A model generated the notes under the pieces. The model saw only the letters and a list, made by a program, of their open reading frames with translations. It was not told where the DNA came from and did not search any database. A DNA stretch of 5,919 nt from Anaerolineaceae bacterium UBA700 (lineage in GTDB: Bacteria; Chloroflexota; Anaerolineae; Anaerolineales; Anaerolineaceae), in contig DBMK01000036.1 of assembly GCA_002298885.1 (NCBI GenBank), forward strand, positions 1 through 5,919, written 5' to 3'. Position numbers and translations under genes: made by a program. Positions 5,843-5,919 of the stretch are shown here, in pieces (positions within the stretch are counted from its first letter, which is position 1; each line of letters opens with the position of its first letter).

Positions 5843-5886
5843 TATTTAGAGTTTTTGGCGGAATTTTCCGCCAAAAACTCTAAATA
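5843..5886. repeat. Perfect 20-bp palindrome
   Basis: Bases 5843-5862 are the exact reverse complement of 5867-5886, with an ATTT loop; the inner arms read GGCGGA and TCCGCC. The outer part is AT-rich and the inner part GC-rich. It starts 10 bases after the C/G-rich hairpin, and an AAGGAGG sequence begins at its last base (5886-5892). Possible roles are a REP/MITE-like element or a terminator. The 33 bases that follow hold no definite gene. Confidence 0.75.
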
Positions 5887-5919
5887 AGGAGGAATCTCTC
5901 CCTTGAGTTTGGCCTTTTT

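Noticed and set aside
5886..5919. A gene starting at TTG 5903 after AAGGAGG
   Set aside because: Only five codons are visible before the window ends, the spacing is long, and the AAGGAGG begins within the palindrome. It cannot be supported.

Overview
The window looks like a chromosomal stretch from a bacterium of moderately high GC. The best guess is a Chloroflexota (Anaerolineae-like) organism, probably from a metagenome. This rests on recall of that group: an exported gingipain-like (C25) protein with a CBM9-like front domain, C/G-rich hairpin repeats between genes, and an uncharacterised phosphorylase-like protein. No rRNA, tRNA, CRISPR array, transposase or phage gene is visible.

Layout. 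(1) 26-2025, minus strand: a secreted C25-type cysteine peptidase of about 666 residues, split into two reading frames by a one-base frameshift near 815-829. It has a clear Shine-Dalgarno sequence and a plausible promoter near 2143-2171. (2) 2026-2310: a roughly 285-base intergenic region. It holds that promoter, a 16-codon open frame with a good ribosome binding site (2227-2277), a perfect 13-bp hairpin overlapping that frame (2245-2289), and an extended -10 candidate. (3) 2311-2583, plus strand: a 90-residue membrane protein with three hydrophobic segments. (4) 2584-2663: a convergent intergenic region with two hairpin structures. (5) 4730 down to 2664, minus strand: a two-gene operon with a 3-base gap. 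It encodes a 117-residue protein with one Asp-box motif, then a 569-residue protein whose last third resembles nucleoside phosphorylases. (6) 4797-4847: back-to-back promoters sharing one AT-rich core. (7) 4878-5768, plus strand: a complete NADP-type beta-hydroxyacid dehydrogenase (tartronate semialdehyde reductase / 3-hydroxyisobutyrate dehydrogenase family). (8) 5811-5886: two palindromes in tandem, repeat-like, after the dehydrogenase.

How the genes relate. The Asp-box protein and the phosphorylase-like protein are very probably co-transcribed and translationally coupled. They fire divergently from the dehydrogenase out of one compact promoter region, so the three may respond to a common signal, but no regulator gene is present. 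The peptidase and the small membrane protein appear to be separate transcription units. No complete, obviously new system is evident. The most promising unknowns are the phosphorylase-like operon and the short-ORF/hairpin leader before the membrane protein.
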